From Alcanivorax sp. 1008 (GTDB lineage Bacteria > Pseudomonadota > Gammaproteobacteria > Pseudomonadales > Alcanivoracaceae): DNA of 64,000 bases. The notes below the pieces were generated by a model, which was given only the letters and a program-made list of their open reading frames with translations, was not told the DNA's origin and did no database searches. The stretch spans positions 325,131 through 389,130 of the forward strand of contig NZ_JAFMPS010000002.1 in assembly GCF_020667895.1 (NCBI RefSeq), in the 5' to 3' direction. Every line of letters begins with the position of its first letter. Within the stretch, counting starts at the first letter, position 1. This document shows positions 21,867 through 30,979 of the stretch, one piece after another. Both the position numbers and the translations under genes were made by a program.

Positions 21867-22652
21867 TCAGCCGCGGGCTGGCTTGACCAGCGTTGCCAAA
21901 AACACCCCGGCCGCAGCCAGCACAATGGACGGTCCCACCGGAGTGTCCACTTGCCAGCTCAGCGCCAACCCGCCAACTACTGCAATAGTCCCGAGCACCG
22001 CCGCAATCGCCGCCATTTGCTCCGGCGTTTTTGCCAGTCGTCGTGCACTGGCGGCCGGCATCACCAACAGCGAGGTGATCAACAACACCCCCACCGTACG
22101 AATAGCTCCGGCAATCAGCAGCGCCAATAACAGCATCAACAAAATTCGCGTTGCCACCACTGGCACGCCTTCAACGCGTGCCATGTCTTCATCAACAGTA
22201 AGGCTTAACAGATTGCGCCAGTTGAGCATCATCAGGGACAGAATTAATGCCGCGCCGCCGGCCAGCCAGACAACGTCCTGCCAGTTAACCGCAAGCAAAT
22301 CACCAAACAAAAATGCGAATAGATCCACCCGCACACCGGGCTGCAAACTGACCGCCACAATACCCAGTGCCAGAGTGGTATGGGACACCATGCCAAGCAA
22401 AGTGTCGTTGGCCAGATGACGCTGTTGCTGCATCGCCACCAGCACTAACGCCATGGCCAGGCATACCAGCACCACGGCGGGATACAAACTGATGCCGACA
22501 GCAATACCAAACGCAGCGCCAAGCAATGCACCGTGGGCCAGAGTGTCACCAAAAAATGCCATGCGCCGCCAGACCACAAAGGCGCCCATGGGGCCAGCTA
22601 CCAGAGCCACGGCAAGGCCAGCAAACAGCGGCGGCAATAACAGCTCAATCAT
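21867..22652 (-). CDS. znuB: Zinc ABC transporter permease
   Basis: Inner-membrane permease of the high-affinity zinc importer, 261 aa from ATG 22652. The start overlaps the end of znuC by eight bases; the frame is open further upstream, but that is znuC coding sequence. About eight hydrophobic segments, with family stretches GDTLAHGALLGAAFG and LLITSLLVMPAASARRL. Confidence 0.95.
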   Translation of the reverse strand: MIELLLPPLFAGLAVALVAGPMGAFVVWRRMAFFGDTLAHGALLGAAFGIAVGISLYPAVVLVCLAMALVLVAMQQQRHLANDTLLGMVSHTTLALGIVAVSLQPGVRVDLFAFLFGDLLAVNWQDVVWLAGGAALILSLMMLNWRNLLSLTVDEDMARVEGVPVVATRILLMLLLALLIAGAIRTVGVLLITSLLVMPAASARRLAKTPEQMAAIAAVLGTIAVVGGLALSWQVDTPVGPSIVLAAAGVFLATLVKPARG

Positions 22653-23445
22653 GTTTATGCCCGCCCTGGTGTTCATGGGAATGATGATGATGCGGATTGC
22701 TGCAGCTATGAACATCACCGTGCAGATCGTGGTCGTGGTCATGATCGTGGGTATACACGGCAAGGTTATCCGCCGGCACGTGCTGGCCGGCAAACAGGGC
22801 AAGGTACGCCGGGTCCAGCCGCACCGCTTCCGGCGTGCCGTGGCAGCAGACATGATGCTGCAGGCATACCACCTGATCGGTGGCCGCCATCACCAGATGT
22901 AAATCGTGAGAGATCAACAAAATGCCGCAGCCAAGTTCATCGCGCACATCAGCAAGCAAGCCATACAAGGCATTCTGACCCACCACATCGACGCCCTGTG
23001 CCGGTTCATCCAGCACCAACAGATCCGGTTTGCGCAAAATAGCCCGCGCCAGCAATACGCGCTGCAGTTCGCCGCCGGAAAGTTTTTGCACAGCACGATC
23101 CCGCACATGGGCCACGCCGGTACGTTTTAACGCAGCAATGCGATCGTCTTCATGGCCGGGCTGGGCCAGCCACAAAAATCGGTCTACGGTCAGCGGCAAG
23201 CTTTCATCAATGCGCAACTTCTGCGGCATATAACCAATACGCATGCCGGGGCGACGATGCATACTGCCACTAGTTGGCTGCATCAACCCCAGTGCGATCC
23301 GCGCCAGACAGGTTTTGCCAGCACCGTTGGGGCCGATCAGGGTGGTGATCCGGCCAGGCACCAATTGCATGTCCACATGGTCAAGGATGGTCTGGCCATC
23401 CCGTTCCAGACAGATCCGCTGCAGGTCGATCAGTGGCTCAGTCAT
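22645..23445 (-). CDS. znuC: Zinc ABC transporter ATP-binding protein with His-rich tail
   Basis: ATPase of the zinc importer, 266 aa. Walker A GPNGAGKTC, signature LSGGELQRVLLARA, Walker B LLVLDEPAQGVD, and H-loop ISHDLHLV. The C-terminal ~35 residues are extremely rich in His and Asp (HDHDHDHDLHGD, then HHHHSHEHQGGHKHD), which suggests cytoplasmic zinc binding or sensing. GGAGGGGTA precedes the ATG. Divergent from znuA. Confidence 0.95.
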   Translation of the reverse strand: MTEPLIDLQRICLERDGQTILDHVDMQLVPGRITTLIGPNGAGKTCLARIALGLMQPTSGSMHRRPGMRIGYMPQKLRIDESLPLTVDRFLWLAQPGHEDDRIAALKRTGVAHVRDRAVQKLSGGELQRVLLARAILRKPDLLVLDEPAQGVDVVGQNALYGLLADVRDELGCGILLISHDLHLVMAATDQVVCLQHHVCCHGTPEAVRLDPAYLALFAGQHVPADNLAVYTHDHDHDHDLHGDVHSCSNPHHHHSHEHQGGHKHD

Positions 23446-23521
23446 TACCCCTCCTTCATCAGGCGCTGATGATAAACTACCCGGCCTTGCCTGTACCGGG
23501 CTGCATCACCAAGGAGTCACT

Positions 23522-24430
23522 GTGCGCACTTTGCTTGTCTTTGTTTTGTTGCTGATCAGTCCTTTGTCAGCGCTGGGCGCCGATAGCAAGCCACGGGTGC
23601 TGGCCAGCATCGAGCCGCTGGCCATGTTATTACGCGAGGTGCTGGGTGATACGGTCACGGTGGATACCTTTCTGCTGCCCTCACAAACGCCGCACGATTC
23701 CTCCTTTACCCCCGGTCAGGCACGCAAAGTACAGCAGGCGGACCTGGTAGTCTGGCTGGGCAAGGATGCGGAACCATCGCTGGCCAAGCTGATGGCTCGC
23801 ACCCGGGGAGACGAGCTGGCAATGCTGTCACTGGAGGGTATTTATCAGCGCGAGATGGTGGCAGTGGACGAGGACGAGGATGGGCACCATGGCCACGGCC
23901 ACGGCCACGGCCATGAGGACCATAATCACGGCCCGCTTGATCCGCACCTGTGGTTGTCTCCAGATAATATGCTGCAACTGGCCCGCGCGCTGCCTGATCA
24001 GGCCGATAAGCTGGGGCTAACAAGTGAAGCAGTCAGCACTGCTGTCAGCCAGTTTGCAGCCCGTCTGGCCGCCCAACGACAAGCTATACAGGCACAGTTA
24101 GCGCCCCTGTCCGAGCGTCCCTATATCAGCCACCACGATGCCTGGGGCTATTTTGCCGAAAGCTTCGGCCTGCGGCAGGTGACACCGATTAGCGCCAGCA
24201 CGGAGCTTTCGCCGGGCAGCCGGCGCTTTATCGCACTGGTAAATCAGATTGAACAGCAAGGCATCCGCTGCGTTATGGCCGAGCCGGAGTCACGTCGGGC
24301 TCTACTGGAGCGGCTATGCACAGGCCAGTGCCGAATCGTTGAAGCGGATCCGCTGGGCCGCGATCTGGGAAAGGTGGGCTACAGCGCACTACTGGACAAT
24401 CTGGCCAACAGCTTTGCCCGCTGTCTGTGA
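23522..24430 (+). CDS. znuA: Zinc ABC transporter periplasmic binding protein
   Basis: 302 aa from GTG 23522, chosen because AAGGAG lies just upstream and a clear signal peptide follows (VRTLLVFVLLLISPLSALGA). The frame is open upstream to 23243, but that region is antisense to znuC. The His-rich loop HHGHGHGHGHEDHNHG (residues ~122-137) is encoded by a short GGCCAC repeat. Zinc ligands are probable in DPHLWLSP and SHHDAWGY. It delivers Zn2+ to ZnuBC. No AT-rich Zur palindrome was recognised in the 76-bp divergent gap. Confidence 0.95.
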   Translation: MRTLLVFVLLLISPLSALGADSKPRVLASIEPLAMLLREVLGDTVTVDTFLLPSQTPHDSSFTPGQARKVQQADLVVWLGKDAEPSLAKLMARTRGDELAMLSLEGIYQREMVAVDEDEDGHHGHGHGHGHEDHNHGPLDPHLWLSPDNMLQLARALPDQADKLGLTSEAVSTAVSQFAARLAAQRQAIQAQLAPLSERPYISHHDAWGYFAESFGLRQVTPISASTELSPGSRRFIALVNQIEQQGIRCVMAEPESRRALLERLCTGQCRIVEADPLGRDLGKVGYSALLDNLANSFARCL

Positions 24431-24443
24431 GGATCTAACCGGA

Positions 24444-24806
24444 TTACAGCTGACGGATCGGCACACCAACGGGTAGCGTTGCCGGTACCGGCGGTGGCGG
24501 CGCTAGCTCGCTGGGCGGAGCGACGCGGGTTTCAGTGCGCTGACGCTCCTGAAACTGGGCATCACTATCGGAATAAAGCGACTCCCCCTGCACCGAGCGC
24601 ATGGCTCGGGCGGTGGACTCGCCAATCTCCACCGGGCTTTGCAGATAAAGCTCTTCCAGCTCCTCTGCCGCCATCACCGGCGCAGCAAAGCGCTGCTGGG
24701 TCTCATGATCCTTCTCCTCGTCACTCAGACGCGCCTGATCTGGCAGGGTCTCCCCGCCATAAGCCAGAGCACTGAACAACCATGTAAGCAGCACAAGTCT
24801 TTTCAT
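24444..24806 (-). CDS. Small secreted protein of unknown function
   Basis: 120 aa. Signal peptide (MKRLVLLTWLFSALAYG), then a charged helical segment (EEKDHETQQRF, AAEELEELYLQSP) and a Pro-rich C-terminus (ELAPPPPVPATLPVGVP). No family recognised. It converges with znuA, 13 bp apart. The ribosome site is weak. Confidence 0.55.
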   Translation of the reverse strand: MKRLVLLTWLFSALAYGGETLPDQARLSDEEKDHETQQRFAAPVMAAEELEELYLQSPVEIGESTARAMRSVQGESLYSDSDAQFQERQRTETRVAPPSELAPPPPVPATLPVGVPIRQL

Positions 24807-24958
24807 AGGGGAATCATAAACCCATGTCGGTGCTTTACGACAACCCGGACGAGCTAAAGTGCCTTTTGGCCCGCCGGACGGCTATGCAGCCATTGAGGCG
24901 TTCACAGAAACAGGTATGCTGCCGGTCTCTGTTGTGCAGTTCTTAAGGGGCTGGCTGA

Positions 24959-26068
24959 ATGTCCGGCATTGGATTACCGCGTCTTGCACTGGCTAGCTGG
25001 GACCACAGCTGGTTGACCCGCAATGACGCCCGTCAGGGAGAGTACAGGCAGCTACCCGCCTGTTTGGACGGCCTTGTGGAACGGGGCTACAACGCCCTGC
25101 GCATTGATGCCTTCCCGCACCTTATCGCCGCCCGCTCCGATGGCGTGGTGCTGGACCGCTTTGAGGTACTGCCACCACAACGAGCGGCGGTGCAGGTCCA
25201 CCCCCGCCGCAGCCTGATCGAGCTGGCCCGTCAGGCCCGTAGCCGCAATCTGCGCCTCTGGCTGGGCAGCCGCTTTCTGCCAGACCGGCAATCAAGACGC
25301 AGCTTTATCCGCCGGCCCCAGGACTTTATCGATGTCTGGTCACAGACCCTGGATCTGCTCAAGCGCGAGGGCTTGCTGGATACCGTGGTGGCGGTGGACT
25401 TCTGTCAGCATTTTCCGTTGCCGCCAGCGGCCTACGGGGCCAGCCGCCATATTTTCGGCAGCCATCCGGCTAATCGTCTGGCCCGGCTGGGGATCTGGTC
25501 CCGTGGTACCGAGCAGCGCGCAGAACAGTATCTGCTGGACGTGCCACGCAGCCTGCGCGCTCTATTTCCCTCGGTAGCGTTTGGCGTTTCTGCTGGTGCC
25601 GCAAGCGAGAAACACCTGCGTGCACTGGACACTTCGGAGCTGGATTTTGTCGACAGCCACGTGTGGCTCAACGACGACCCAACCTTTACTCTGGCCAGCG
25701 GCGGGCTGCTCAAAGCCGCAGCGCCAGCAATAGCCGCCGGCCTGCAAAATCGGGTTGCCGCCATCGCCTGGCATCGAGGCCGCGAACAGTGGCAGCGCCA
25801 CCTTGATGAACGTATTCGAACTTTGCATGACTTTTCCCGAGTACGACGTATCAACCCGGTCATCGGCGCCGGCTTTGTCCAGCTTGCCAGCGAGAACAGT
25901 GCGGACTGGGGCTGGGTCCGGGAGGTCTGTGAGTTCGCCGTTGAACAGGCTCTGGAACGGGGTGTCACCAGCATCTGTCCCGCCGTGCAGGCTCGCCCCC
26001 ACGGCGATGGCCTGTGGAACGAAGCGGCCTGGCTGCAAACCATCAACCAACGCATTCTGAACCACTGA
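24959..26068 (+). CDS. Cellulase-like TIM-barrel protein
   Basis: 369 aa, no signal peptide. It opens with [19 protein letters not shown] and [14 protein letters not shown], typical of the cellulase-like family, a TIM-barrel glycosidase relative found in proteobacteria. A strand-ending VDFCQHFP and GVSAGAASE fit the barrel. The catalytic acids are not obvious and no carbohydrate-binding module is present, so activity is uncertain. It lies eight bases before ubiA and is probably co-transcribed. Confidence 0.6.
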   Translation: MSGIGLPRLALASWDHSWLTRNDARQGEYRQLPACLDGLVERGYNALRIDAFPHLIAARSDGVVLDRFEVLPPQRAAVQVHPRRSLIELARQARSRNLRLWLGSRFLPDRQSRRSFIRRPQDFIDVWSQTLDLLKREGLLDTVVAVDFCQHFPLPPAAYGASRHIFGSHPANRLARLGIWSRGTEQRAEQYLLDVPRSLRALFPSVAFGVSAGAASEKHLRALDTSELDFVDSHVWLNDDPTFTLASGGLLKAAAPAIAAGLQNRVAAIAWHRGREQWQRHLDERIRTLHDFSRVRRINPVIGAGFVQLASENSADWGWVREVCEFAVEQALERGVTSICPAVQARPHGDGLWNEAAWLQTINQRILNH

Positions 26069-26075
26069 GGCAAAC

Positions 26076-26951
26076 ATGCTGAGCTTTGTCCAAGCCCGTT
26101 ATCCGCAACTGTGGCCATGGATCCAGCTGATGCGGCTGGATCGGCCGGTGGGCACCCTGCTGCTGCTCTGGCCAACCCTATGGGCGGTGTGGATTGCCGG
26201 TCAGGGCTCACCCAGCATAGGCACCGTAATCATCTTTACCCTCGGCGTAATCGTGATGCGTGCCGCCGGCTGCGTAATCAACGACTTCGCCGACCGCAAT
26301 ATCGATGGCCAGGTGAAGCGTACTGAAGGGCGACCGCTGGCCACCGGCGCGCTATCTGGCAAACAGGCGCTGATGCTGTTCTGCGCCCTTGCCGCCGTCG
26401 CCTTCGTGCTGGTGCTGTTTCTGAACACTTTCACCATCCTGCTTTCGTTTGGCGCGCTGGCGCTGGCGGTGCTGTATCCGTTTATGAAGCGCTATACCCA
26501 CCTGCCTCAGGTGGTGCTCGGGGCGGCATTTTCCTGGGCCATTCCAATGGCATTTGCTGCCGAGACCAACAGCGTGCCCGCCATCGCCTGGCTGCTATAC
26601 ACCGCGAACCTGCTTTGGACCGTGGCCTACGATACGGAATACGCTATGGTCGACCGGGACGACGACCTGAAGATCGGCGTTAAAAGTACGGCCATCCTGT
26701 TTGGTGAGATGGATAAACTGATGATCGGCGCCCTGCAGGCCATGACCTTGTTCGCCCTGTGGCTGCTGGGGCGGCAGCTCAGCTTCGGTGCGTTCTGGCT
26801 GGCCGGGCTGGCCATCGCTGCCGGCCTGTTTATTTACCAACACTGGTTGATGCGCGAGCGCAGCCGTGACGGCTGTTTTCAGGCCTTTCTCAATAACCAG
26901 TGGGTGGGGTTAGTAGTATTTATCGGCCTGCTGGGGGAGTATCTGTCATAA
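26076..26951 (+). CDS. ubiA: 4-hydroxybenzoate polyprenyltransferase
   Basis: Attaches the polyprenyl tail to 4-hydroxybenzoate in ubiquinone synthesis, 291 aa, about eight membrane helices. First Asp-rich motif [20 protein letters not shown] (from residue 69); second motif [20 protein letters not shown]. The substrate comes from UbiC (16047-16577). The last codons and stop lie inside a Pho box for the downstream phoB. Confidence 0.97.
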   Translation: MLSFVQARYPQLWPWIQLMRLDRPVGTLLLLWPTLWAVWIAGQGSPSIGTVIIFTLGVIVMRAAGCVINDFADRNIDGQVKRTEGRPLATGALSGKQALMLFCALAAVAFVLVLFLNTFTILLSFGALALAVLYPFMKRYTHLPQVVLGAAFSWAIPMAFAAETNSVPAIAWLLYTANLLWTVAYDTEYAMVDRDDDLKIGVKSTAILFGEMDKLMIGALQAMTLFALWLLGRQLSFGAFWLAGLAIAAGLFIYQHWLMRERSRDGCFQAFLNNQWVGLVVFIGLLGEYLS

Positions 26952-26976
26952 CCTTGTCATGTAAACGCAATCAAAT
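26943..26976 (+). promoter_or_regulatory. Pho box and promoter of phoB
   Basis: CTGTCAT (26943-26949) and TTGTCAT (26954-26960) are direct repeats 11 bp apart, matching the PhoB-binding consensus CTGTCAT-N4-CTGTCAT. TCAAAT at 26971-26976, ten bases after the box, fits a -10 in a promoter where the Pho box replaces -35. This predicts PhoB autoactivation. The box overlaps the ubiA stop codon. Confidence 0.85.
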
Positions 26977-27009
26977 AGGCCTCCATACACATAGCGAGAA
27001 GTAGTGGAT

Positions 27010-27714
27010 ATGGCCAAGCACAGAATCCTGATCATTGATGACGAACCGGCCATCAGGGAAATGGTGGCAGTTGCCCTTGAGCTGGCGGACTTTGATGTAC
27101 TCGAAGCCGACAATGCCCAAAGGGGCCACGAAATTATTGTCGACCAGCGACCAGACCTGGTACTGCTCGACTGGATGCTGCCGTCAATCAGCGGCATCGA
27201 ACTGGCGCGGCGCCTGAAGCGTGATGACACCACCAGTGAAGTGCCGATCATCATGCTCACCGCCAAGAGCGAGGAAGATAACAAGATTCAGGGCCTCGAA
27301 GTTGGCGCTGATGATTACATCACCAAGCCTTTTTCTACCCGCGAGCTGATCTCGCGCATCAAGGCGGTTTTGCGTCGCAGCAGCGCCGGCGCCACAGATA
27401 AAGCCATCGAAGTTGAGGGGCTGTGTCTCGACCCGGTTAGCCATCGCATCTCCGCTAATGATATCCCTGTGGACATGGGGCCAACCGAATATCGCCTGCT
27501 GGAGTTCTTTATGACCCACCAGGAGCGCGCCTACTCGCGCACCCAGCTGCTCGATCAGGTGTGGGGCGGCAATGTCTACGTGGAAGACCGCACCATCGAC
27601 GTGCATATCCGGCGTCTGCGCAAGGCTCTGGAGCCGCATAACTTCGATCGTTTTATTCAGACTGTGCGCGGCACCGGCTACCGGTTTTCCACCAAGACTG
27701 CCGTCGCCTCCTGA
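27010..27714 (+). CDS. phoB: Phosphate regulon response regulator
   Basis: OmpR-family response regulator, 234 aa. The receiver domain has ILIIDDEPAIREMV, with the phosphorylation Asp in VLLDWMLPSISG, and the switch Lys in DDYITKPFSTREL. The C-terminal winged helix is GPTEYRLLEFFMTH... VDVHIRRLRKAL-like (here IDVHIRRLRKALEP). ATG 27010 gives the standard PhoB N-terminus; a GTG two codons upstream is also possible. Activated by PhoR, it turns on pst genes, and the pstS Pho box at 59868 is its likely target. Confidence 0.96.
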   Translation: MAKHRILIIDDEPAIREMVAVALELADFDVLEADNAQRGHEIIVDQRPDLVLLDWMLPSISGIELARRLKRDDTTSEVPIIMLTAKSEEDNKIQGLEVGADDYITKPFSTRELISRIKAVLRRSSAGATDKAIEVEGLCLDPVSHRISANDIPVDMGPTEYRLLEFFMTHQERAYSRTQLLDQVWGGNVYVEDRTIDVHIRRLRKALEPHNFDRFIQTVRGTGYRFSTKTAVAS

Positions 27715-27758
27715 TCGCAACACCCTTATACTGATCACTCACGACTGAGGTACCCAGC

Positions 27759-29069
27759 ATGAAGTCGAGACTGGCCAGTGAAGTTAACCGCATCCTGATT
27801 CTTTCAGGGATTGCAGCGCTGGCCGCCGTTTCTCTAGACAGCTTATGGCCGGTGGTGATCGCGCTGGCCGGCTATATCGTCTGGCATCTGCGTCAATTAT
27901 TCGAGCTGTATTCCTGGCTAACTCAGAAAGAACACACCGAGCCACCGGATAGCTCCGGCCTGTGGGGTGATCTGTACACCCGCCTGGAACATCTCTTCCG
28001 CAAGGAACGCCGCGCTCAGGAAGAACTGGCCGGCATCATCCAGCGCGCCCAGTCATCGGTGAATGCCCTGGAAGATGCGGTGCTGTTGATTGATCGCCAC
28101 GGCCGGCTGGAGTATTTCAACCAGACCGCAGAGCAGTTCCTCGGTTTCCGTCACTCGCAGGACATGAATCAGGTGCTCACCAACCTGATTCGTGATCCCC
28201 GTCTGTACAACTATCTTCAGCAAGGCCTGTTTCGCGAGCCACTTGAGCTGGCCTCACCGAAAGACGACAACCGCATCTTGCAGTACCACGTTACTGAGTT
28301 TGGTCCAGGCGACCGGCTGATTATGGTTCGTGATGTGACTCGCCTGCATAAGCTGGAACAGATGCGCAAGGACTTCGTCGCCAATGTCAGCCACGAACTG
28401 AAAACTCCGCTAACTGTGCTGAAAGGCTATCTGGAAACCCTGCTCGGCTCAGTGCCGGATGAGCAGACTCGGCTGCGCCGGGCATTGCATCAAATGGATC
28501 AACAGTCCTCGCGCATGGAAGCACTGGTTCACGATCTGCTAATGCTGTCGCGCCTGGAAAGCAGTCAGCCGGAAGGGGTTCAGCAGGCAGTGCTATTGCA
28601 TGGCCTGCTGCAACGCATGCGCGACGACGCCGAAACCCTCAGCGGCGACAAGCAACAAAAAATCAGTGTGGACGTTCCCGTGGATGCTCGCCTGATCGGC
28701 AGCCCAGCGGAGTTGGAAAGTGCTTTCAGCAACCTGATCAGCAACGCGGTGAAATACTCACCGGCAAAAAGCGAAATCAACATTCGCTACTGGCAGGACG
28801 AACGGGGCGCGCATTTCTCTGTCAGCGATACCGGCCACGGCATCGACCCGACCCATATACCGCGCCTGACCGAACGCTTCTACCGCCCGGACAGCAGTCG
28901 CCATAGTGAAACCGGTGGCACTGGCCTGGGCCTGGCCATCGTCAAACACATCATGATCCGCCATCAGGGAAGGCTGGAAATCAAAAGCGAGGTGGGCAAA
29001 GGCAGTACCTTTACCTGCCACTTCCCGCAGGCAAGACTGGTGACCAAACCTACCGCGGTGGCTGGGTAG
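27759..29069 (+). CDS. phoR: Phosphate regulon sensor histidine kinase
   Basis: 436 aa. Two N-terminal membrane segments with almost no periplasmic loop, a charged linker, a PAS domain (LLIDRHGRLEYFNQTAEQFL), the HisKA box with phospho-His in FVANVSHELKTPLTVLKGYL, and a HATPase domain with N box (LISNAVKYSP), DTGHGID and GTGLGLAI. It senses PstSCAB/PhoU state and controls PhoB. It lies 44 bp after phoB. Confidence 0.97.
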   Translation: MKSRLASEVNRILILSGIAALAAVSLDSLWPVVIALAGYIVWHLRQLFELYSWLTQKEHTEPPDSSGLWGDLYTRLEHLFRKERRAQEELAGIIQRAQSSVNALEDAVLLIDRHGRLEYFNQTAEQFLGFRHSQDMNQVLTNLIRDPRLYNYLQQGLFREPLELASPKDDNRILQYHVTEFGPGDRLIMVRDVTRLHKLEQMRKDFVANVSHELKTPLTVLKGYLETLLGSVPDEQTRLRRALHQMDQQSSRMEALVHDLLMLSRLESSQPEGVQQAVLLHGLLQRMRDDAETLSGDKQQKISVDVPVDARLIGSPAELESAFSNLISNAVKYSPAKSEINIRYWQDERGAHFSVSDTGHGIDPTHIPRLTERFYRPDSSRHSETGGTGLGLAIVKHIMIRHQGRLEIKSEVGKGSTFTCHFPQARLVTKPTAVAG

Positions 29070-29073
29070 GCCA

Positions 29074-30003
29074 TCAATTATTATCCTTGCTATGGCCCTG
29101 ACTAAAGGCTCTGTCTGTTATGTCTTTAAGAGCCAGATTCAATGCTTCGAAGTAGGCATCGGAATCCTCTATGAAAGGCATATGCCCTACATTCTGGAAT
29201 TCCACCGACTTGGCATTTGGAACTTTAGCAGCCAACACATGTGACTGCTCTGCAGGCACCACTGGATCATGTGTGCCAGAGAAGATATAGCACGGCATAT
29301 CGATCTTGTGTAACTGGTCAGCGATCTCCAAAGACGTTATGCCATTAAACAACACAAATAGTGCCGACGGGTCCTGCGAGAGAGTATTTGGTTCAATATT
29401 CTCCAGCATGCGCTTGCTCAACGGATTTGACCGAAATGCCTTGTGATCATGGGCCAACAATGAGGCAAATATACGCCGCACAAAGTGGCTTGATTTGGAA
29501 ATAGAAATATTGGAGACAAACAAGCCCTTGGCCCACTTACCTAAGCCCGCAATCTTCAAAAGCATGCCTTCGACACCGCCCCATTTACCAACATGGAAGC
29601 CCGCCACACTGACAATACCAATCACATTGGGGGCATGATGAATGGCAATGTTCAGCGCACTAAAGCCACCCGTAGAATGGCCAACTACTATCGCCTTCCT
29701 GTCGCCCAGCAACCCCTTTAACCCACCACTCATGACCTGGAAGAACCAGCCATCGTCCACATCACCGATAGAAAAATTCTGTGGGACCGTCGAAGGATGA
29801 TGGGCGGGCAGGCTCAGCGAATACCAAGCCCTGCCCTCCTTAAACTCCGGCGGAACACAATCTCGCCAGAAATTTACCGACGCCAACACACCATGGATAA
29901 ACACAATGGCCGGCTCTTTATCCGTTGCCAAATGCTCATTCACCGCCAAATAAGCCAACTGATGGCCCGCCGACTCAACAAAACCTTCCCTAACTTTCAT
30001 CAA
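29074..30003 (-). CDS. Alpha/beta hydrolase
   Basis: 309 aa, no signal peptide. Oxyanion region FIHGVLASVNFW, nucleophile S110 in VVGHSTGGFSA, acid probably in SGTHDPVVP, base in NVGHMPFIED. Substrate unknown; overall type like peptidase/lipase-class soluble hydrolases. It converges with phoR, four bases apart. The DNA here is visibly less GC-rich than the preceding core genes and marks the start of an accessory stretch. Confidence 0.85.
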   Translation of the reverse strand: MMKVREGFVESAGHQLAYLAVNEHLATDKEPAIVFIHGVLASVNFWRDCVPPEFKEGRAWYSLSLPAHHPSTVPQNFSIGDVDDGWFFQVMSGGLKGLLGDRKAIVVGHSTGGFSALNIAIHHAPNVIGIVSVAGFHVGKWGGVEGMLLKIAGLGKWAKGLFVSNISISKSSHFVRRIFASLLAHDHKAFRSNPLSKRMLENIEPNTLSQDPSALFVLFNGITSLEIADQLHKIDMPCYIFSGTHDPVVPAEQSHVLAAKVPNAKSVEFQNVGHMPFIEDSDAYFEALNLALKDITDRAFSQGHSKDNN

Positions 30004-30108
30004 CCCACTCCTGGCATCAAGGCTGCGTCAGCGCCTTCAACGATAAAAAGCCTAATAAGCTAGCCCGGGCATTCTGCACGATCATGCCTGTAACCGGTCT
30101 TATGGTCA

Positions 30109-30966
30109 TTACAGACAGCTATAGCGGAACTCATCATCCAGATTAAGCGGCAATATCAGGGTACTAAATAGCATATTGATAGACTCAACGCAGAGCGCGT
30201 CCCTTTCAACTGCATCTGTCACATACTTATTTTTATACTCCGCATTCATAACCGGCTTACCATTATCCGTAAACGGCGAAAGCGCTTCGCACTCGTTATA
30301 TTGGAAACACTGCTCGTTCACAGCAAAGTCATAGTAATCAACCAGCTCTTCTATCTGATCAAGATCGTTCTTCAAGCCAACTGACAGTCCTCGGGTATGG
30401 GCTGCATTTGCGATGAAGCGGTTGTAGGAGATTTGGTCCTGCGGCGTTAGCTTGAAACCCGGCTTATTGGTATAGCCATCCATGTTGTCCGGCTCTACGC
30501 CATCACACCCTTTCAGCACGGCCAGATCGAGGCGGCTTTCCATAATTGTACGGACATTGGCGGAGCGAATATCCAACCAGCGCTCACCCGCCCAGCCATC
30601 AAGCTTATTACCCAGATCGGAGTCCGCAAAGCTGTCGGCGTCATCACGCCACTCCTCATAAGAGCCTGCAGAAAAATAGCAGATTACTTTTATGCCATTG
30701 TCTTGCAGCTGCTCGACTAATGCCTCTGGTGAATCGAACAGGTCAATGTCGTAAAGGTCGACATCGTATGAAGTATTAACCTCCTCTGATAACTGCCACT
30801 GCCAAGTCACGAAAAGAGGCGGCTTGTACCAGTCACCAACGGTTATCGGTGGGTCATCGGGCCCTGGCGCAGGGCCCGGGTCAATGGCGCCACCACCTGA
30901 AGAGGATCCGCCGCCACATCCGGCAAGAACAGAAAAAATCACCAAACCCGCCGAAAGTAGTCGCAT
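30109..30966 (-). CDS. Lipoprotein with GH114 (endo-alpha-1,4-polygalactosaminidase-like) domain
   Basis: 285 aa. Lipobox SVLAGC (Cys17), then a Gly/Pro-rich linker (GGGSSSGGGAIDPGPAPGP), then a GH114-type TIM barrel. Visible family patterns: WQWQLSEEV, DIDLFDSPEALVEQL, KVICYFSAGSYEEWR, GCDGVEPDNMDGY (probable catalytic acids) and SVGLKNDLDQ. GH114 enzymes cleave galactosaminogalactan-type polymers; the target here is unknown. Anchored in the envelope, it may act on exopolysaccharide. Confidence 0.88.
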   Translation of the reverse strand: MRLLSAGLVIFSVLAGCGGGSSSGGGAIDPGPAPGPDDPPITVGDWYKPPLFVTWQWQLSEEVNTSYDVDLYDIDLFDSPEALVEQLQDNGIKVICYFSAGSYEEWRDDADSFADSDLGNKLDGWAGERWLDIRSANVRTIMESRLDLAVLKGCDGVEPDNMDGYTNKPGFKLTPQDQISYNRFIANAAHTRGLSVGLKNDLDQIEELVDYYDFAVNEQCFQYNECEALSPFTDNGKPVMNAEYKNKYVTDAVERDALCVESINMLFSTLILPLNLDDEFRYSCL

Positions 30967-30979
30967 AACTTTTCCCTAT

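Noticed and set aside
23446-23521. Zur operator between znuC and znuA
   Set aside because: The gap lacks the AT-rich palindrome expected for Zur, so no site is claimed although zinc control is likely.
23888-23920. Short tandem repeat GGCCAC
   Set aside because: It encodes the Gly-His loop of ZnuA and is explained by coding function.
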